Assembly (NCBI GenBank): GCA_964505215.1
Contig: CAZDGU010000008.1
Span: 1-64,000 of the forward strand
Reading direction: 5' to 3'
Origin: Gracilimonas sp964505215
GTDB lineage: Bacteria; Bacteroidota; Rhodothermia; Balneolales; Balneolaceae
DNA: 64,000 nucleotides
In this document: positions 63,000 through 64,000 of the stretch, in pieces
Layout: each line of letters begins with the position of its first letter
Numbering within the stretch: position 1 is the stretch's first letter
Made by a program: the position numbers and the translations under genes
Notes under the pieces: generated by a model
What the model was told of the DNA's origin: nothing
The model's input: only the letters and a program-made list of their open reading frames with translations
The model's database searches: none

Positions 63000-63515
63000 T
63001 TATTCGGCAGCTTCTTCCTGCTCTACATCTAAGTTTATGACTTCTACGTTGTGCAGGTTCCCATCCATTATTTGAAAACGAATGATGGTCCTTTGGGTCT
63101 GAAAACCTTGCTTTCCGGCAGCACCCGGATTCATATACAGCATTTTATTGAGGTTAGAATCGCGTGAAATACGTAAAATATGAGAGTGCCCACAAATAAA
63201 TAAATCGGGTGGATTCTGGCTCATCTCCTCCCGAATAGGAATGCAATAACGACCGGGAATTCCGCCAATATGGGTCATCCAAACATCCAGTCCCCCCTTC
63301 TCAAACCGCTGATGGAGTGGAAATTGCTGACGAATATCTTCCCCATCAATATTTCCATACACGCCAATTAAAGGCGCAATTTCCCTAAGCTGTTCAGCTA
63401 CCGCCAACGTACCAAAGTCACCGGCATGCCAAATTTCATCACAGTCCTTAAAATACTCTCCAACTTGTGGATCGAGATAACCATGAGTATCTGAAATTAG
63501 CCCTATTTTGATCAT
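63000..63515 (-). CDS. YfcE/MJ0936-type metallophosphoesterase
   Basis: 171 residues. Metal-binding motifs of the calcineurin fold: GLISDTHGYL, WHAGDFGT, GVYGNIDG, CGHSHILRIS and NPGAAGKQGF. It is a phosphodiesterase with Mn-type dinuclear centre; natural substrate not known. Convergent with the CrtI-type gene (13-bp gap). Confidence 0.9.
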   Translation of the reverse strand: MIKIGLISDTHGYLDPQVGEYFKDCDEIWHAGDFGTLAVAEQLREIAPLIGVYGNIDGEDIRQQFPLHQRFEKGGLDVWMTHIGGIPGRYCIPIREEMSQNPPDLFICGHSHILRISRDSNLNKMLYMNPGAAGKQGFQTQRTIIRFQIMDGNLHNVEVINLDVEQEEAAE

Positions 63516-63619
63516 ACTTTTTGTATCATCTTACCTTTGCAATTATAACTGAACAAGTAACTACTTTTTCTAATTTCTTCCAATATAAATTATAACATTC
63601 ACGAAACTCTATTCATTCG

Positions 63620-64000
63620 TTGACCAGCTTTAGCATCATCATAGTAACCTGGAATGGACTTGAACATCTCAAGAATTATTTACCTTCTGTAGCTGAAACT
63701 GATTACCCAAGTTACGAAATTATTATTGCGGATAATGCCTCATCTGACGGCACCAAACAATGGGTGGAATCCCATTTCCCGGACATTAAAATAGCCGCTT
63801 TTGATGATAATTACGGCTACTGCGGTGGAAATAACCGGGCCGTTCCTTTTGCCAAAAATGACGTGCTTGTGTTTTTAAATAATGATGTGAAGGTAGATAA
63901 AAACTGGCTGTACGGCTTAAATAAAGCCTTAGAAAAAGATGACGTTGCAGCGGCTCAACCCAAAGTAAAATCATTGAAAGAACCTACCTACTTTGAGTAT
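63620..64000 (+). CDS. family 2 glycosyltransferase (partial, cut by window end)
   Basis: An open frame of 127 codons from a TTG at 63620 to the last base. It reads SFSIIIVTWNGLEHLKNYL, IIIADNASSDGT and FLNNDVKV, the nucleotide-sugar-binding part of GT2 (WbbL/rhamnosyltransferase-like) enzymes. No ATG is found at the start of the conserved part, so TTG is the likely start. Acts in cell-surface polysaccharide assembly by inference. Confidence 0.85.
   Translation, partial: MTSFSIIIVTWNGLEHLKNYLPSVAETDYPSYEIIIADNASSDGTKQWVESHFPDIKIAAFDDNYGYCGGNNRAVPFAKNDVLVFLNNDVKVDKNWLYGLNKALEKDDVAAAQPKVKSLKEPTYFEY

Overview
The window looks like a chromosomal segment of a moderately AT-rich Gram-negative bacterium of the Bacteroidota/Rhodothermota/Balneolota type. 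This is an inference from lipoprotein and outer-membrane gene content, a bacillithiol biosynthesis gene (bshC), a BFN-type bifunctional nuclease, -7 elements resembling TAnnTTTG and mostly weak ribosome-binding sites. No rRNA or 16S-type marker is present, so the genus cannot be fixed.

Bases 1-3904 are an accessory stretch. An EcoRI-type adenine methyltransferase and a DUF262-HNH nuclease overlap by 4 bp and lie between two integron-like attC half/whole sites, followed by an SRPBCC protein, a YjdJ/YjdI-like pair and a small membrane protein. No integron integrase is visible.

Bases 4270-16156 are mainly housekeeping on the + strand: metG, a GH13 debranching enzyme, an NSS symporter, the run efp-accB-accC-gcvH closed by a terminator, guaA and a periplasmic-binding-protein-like gene. 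mltG is on the - strand, next to a long imperfect palindromic repeat.

Bases 17718-24731 hold a tight seven-gene - strand operon: a receiver-histidine kinase, a receiver-effector, two PelF-like glycosyltransferases, a beta-barrel-like protein, a DUF2752-like and a TM2 membrane protein, then a strong terminator. The second glycosyltransferase is broken by one in-frame TAA with its reading frame and homology continuing on both sides.

Bases 25059-44274 contain a lipoprotein S33 hydrolase, a PspC protein, the bfn-bshC-fthC operon, small envelope proteins, two paralogous giant multi-PAS HisKA_2 kinases flanking PhnA-like and pentapeptide-repeat genes, a PhoA-type phosphatase, an RhlE-type helicase, an FKBP lipoprotein and an Ala-rich lipoprotein.

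Bases 44594-54070 are a ParA / ribbon-helix-helix pair followed by recC-recB-recD, all on the - strand. Bases 54331-64000 hold a thioesterase, an orphan HPt protein, galE, tRNA-Leu(CAA), a cold-shock protein with a co-transcribed membrane protein, a PagL-like deacylase, a cyclophilin, a 16-residue-repeat surface protein, a PH-domain protein, a CrtI-type desaturase, a phosphodiesterase and the start of a family 2 glycosyltransferase cut by the window end.
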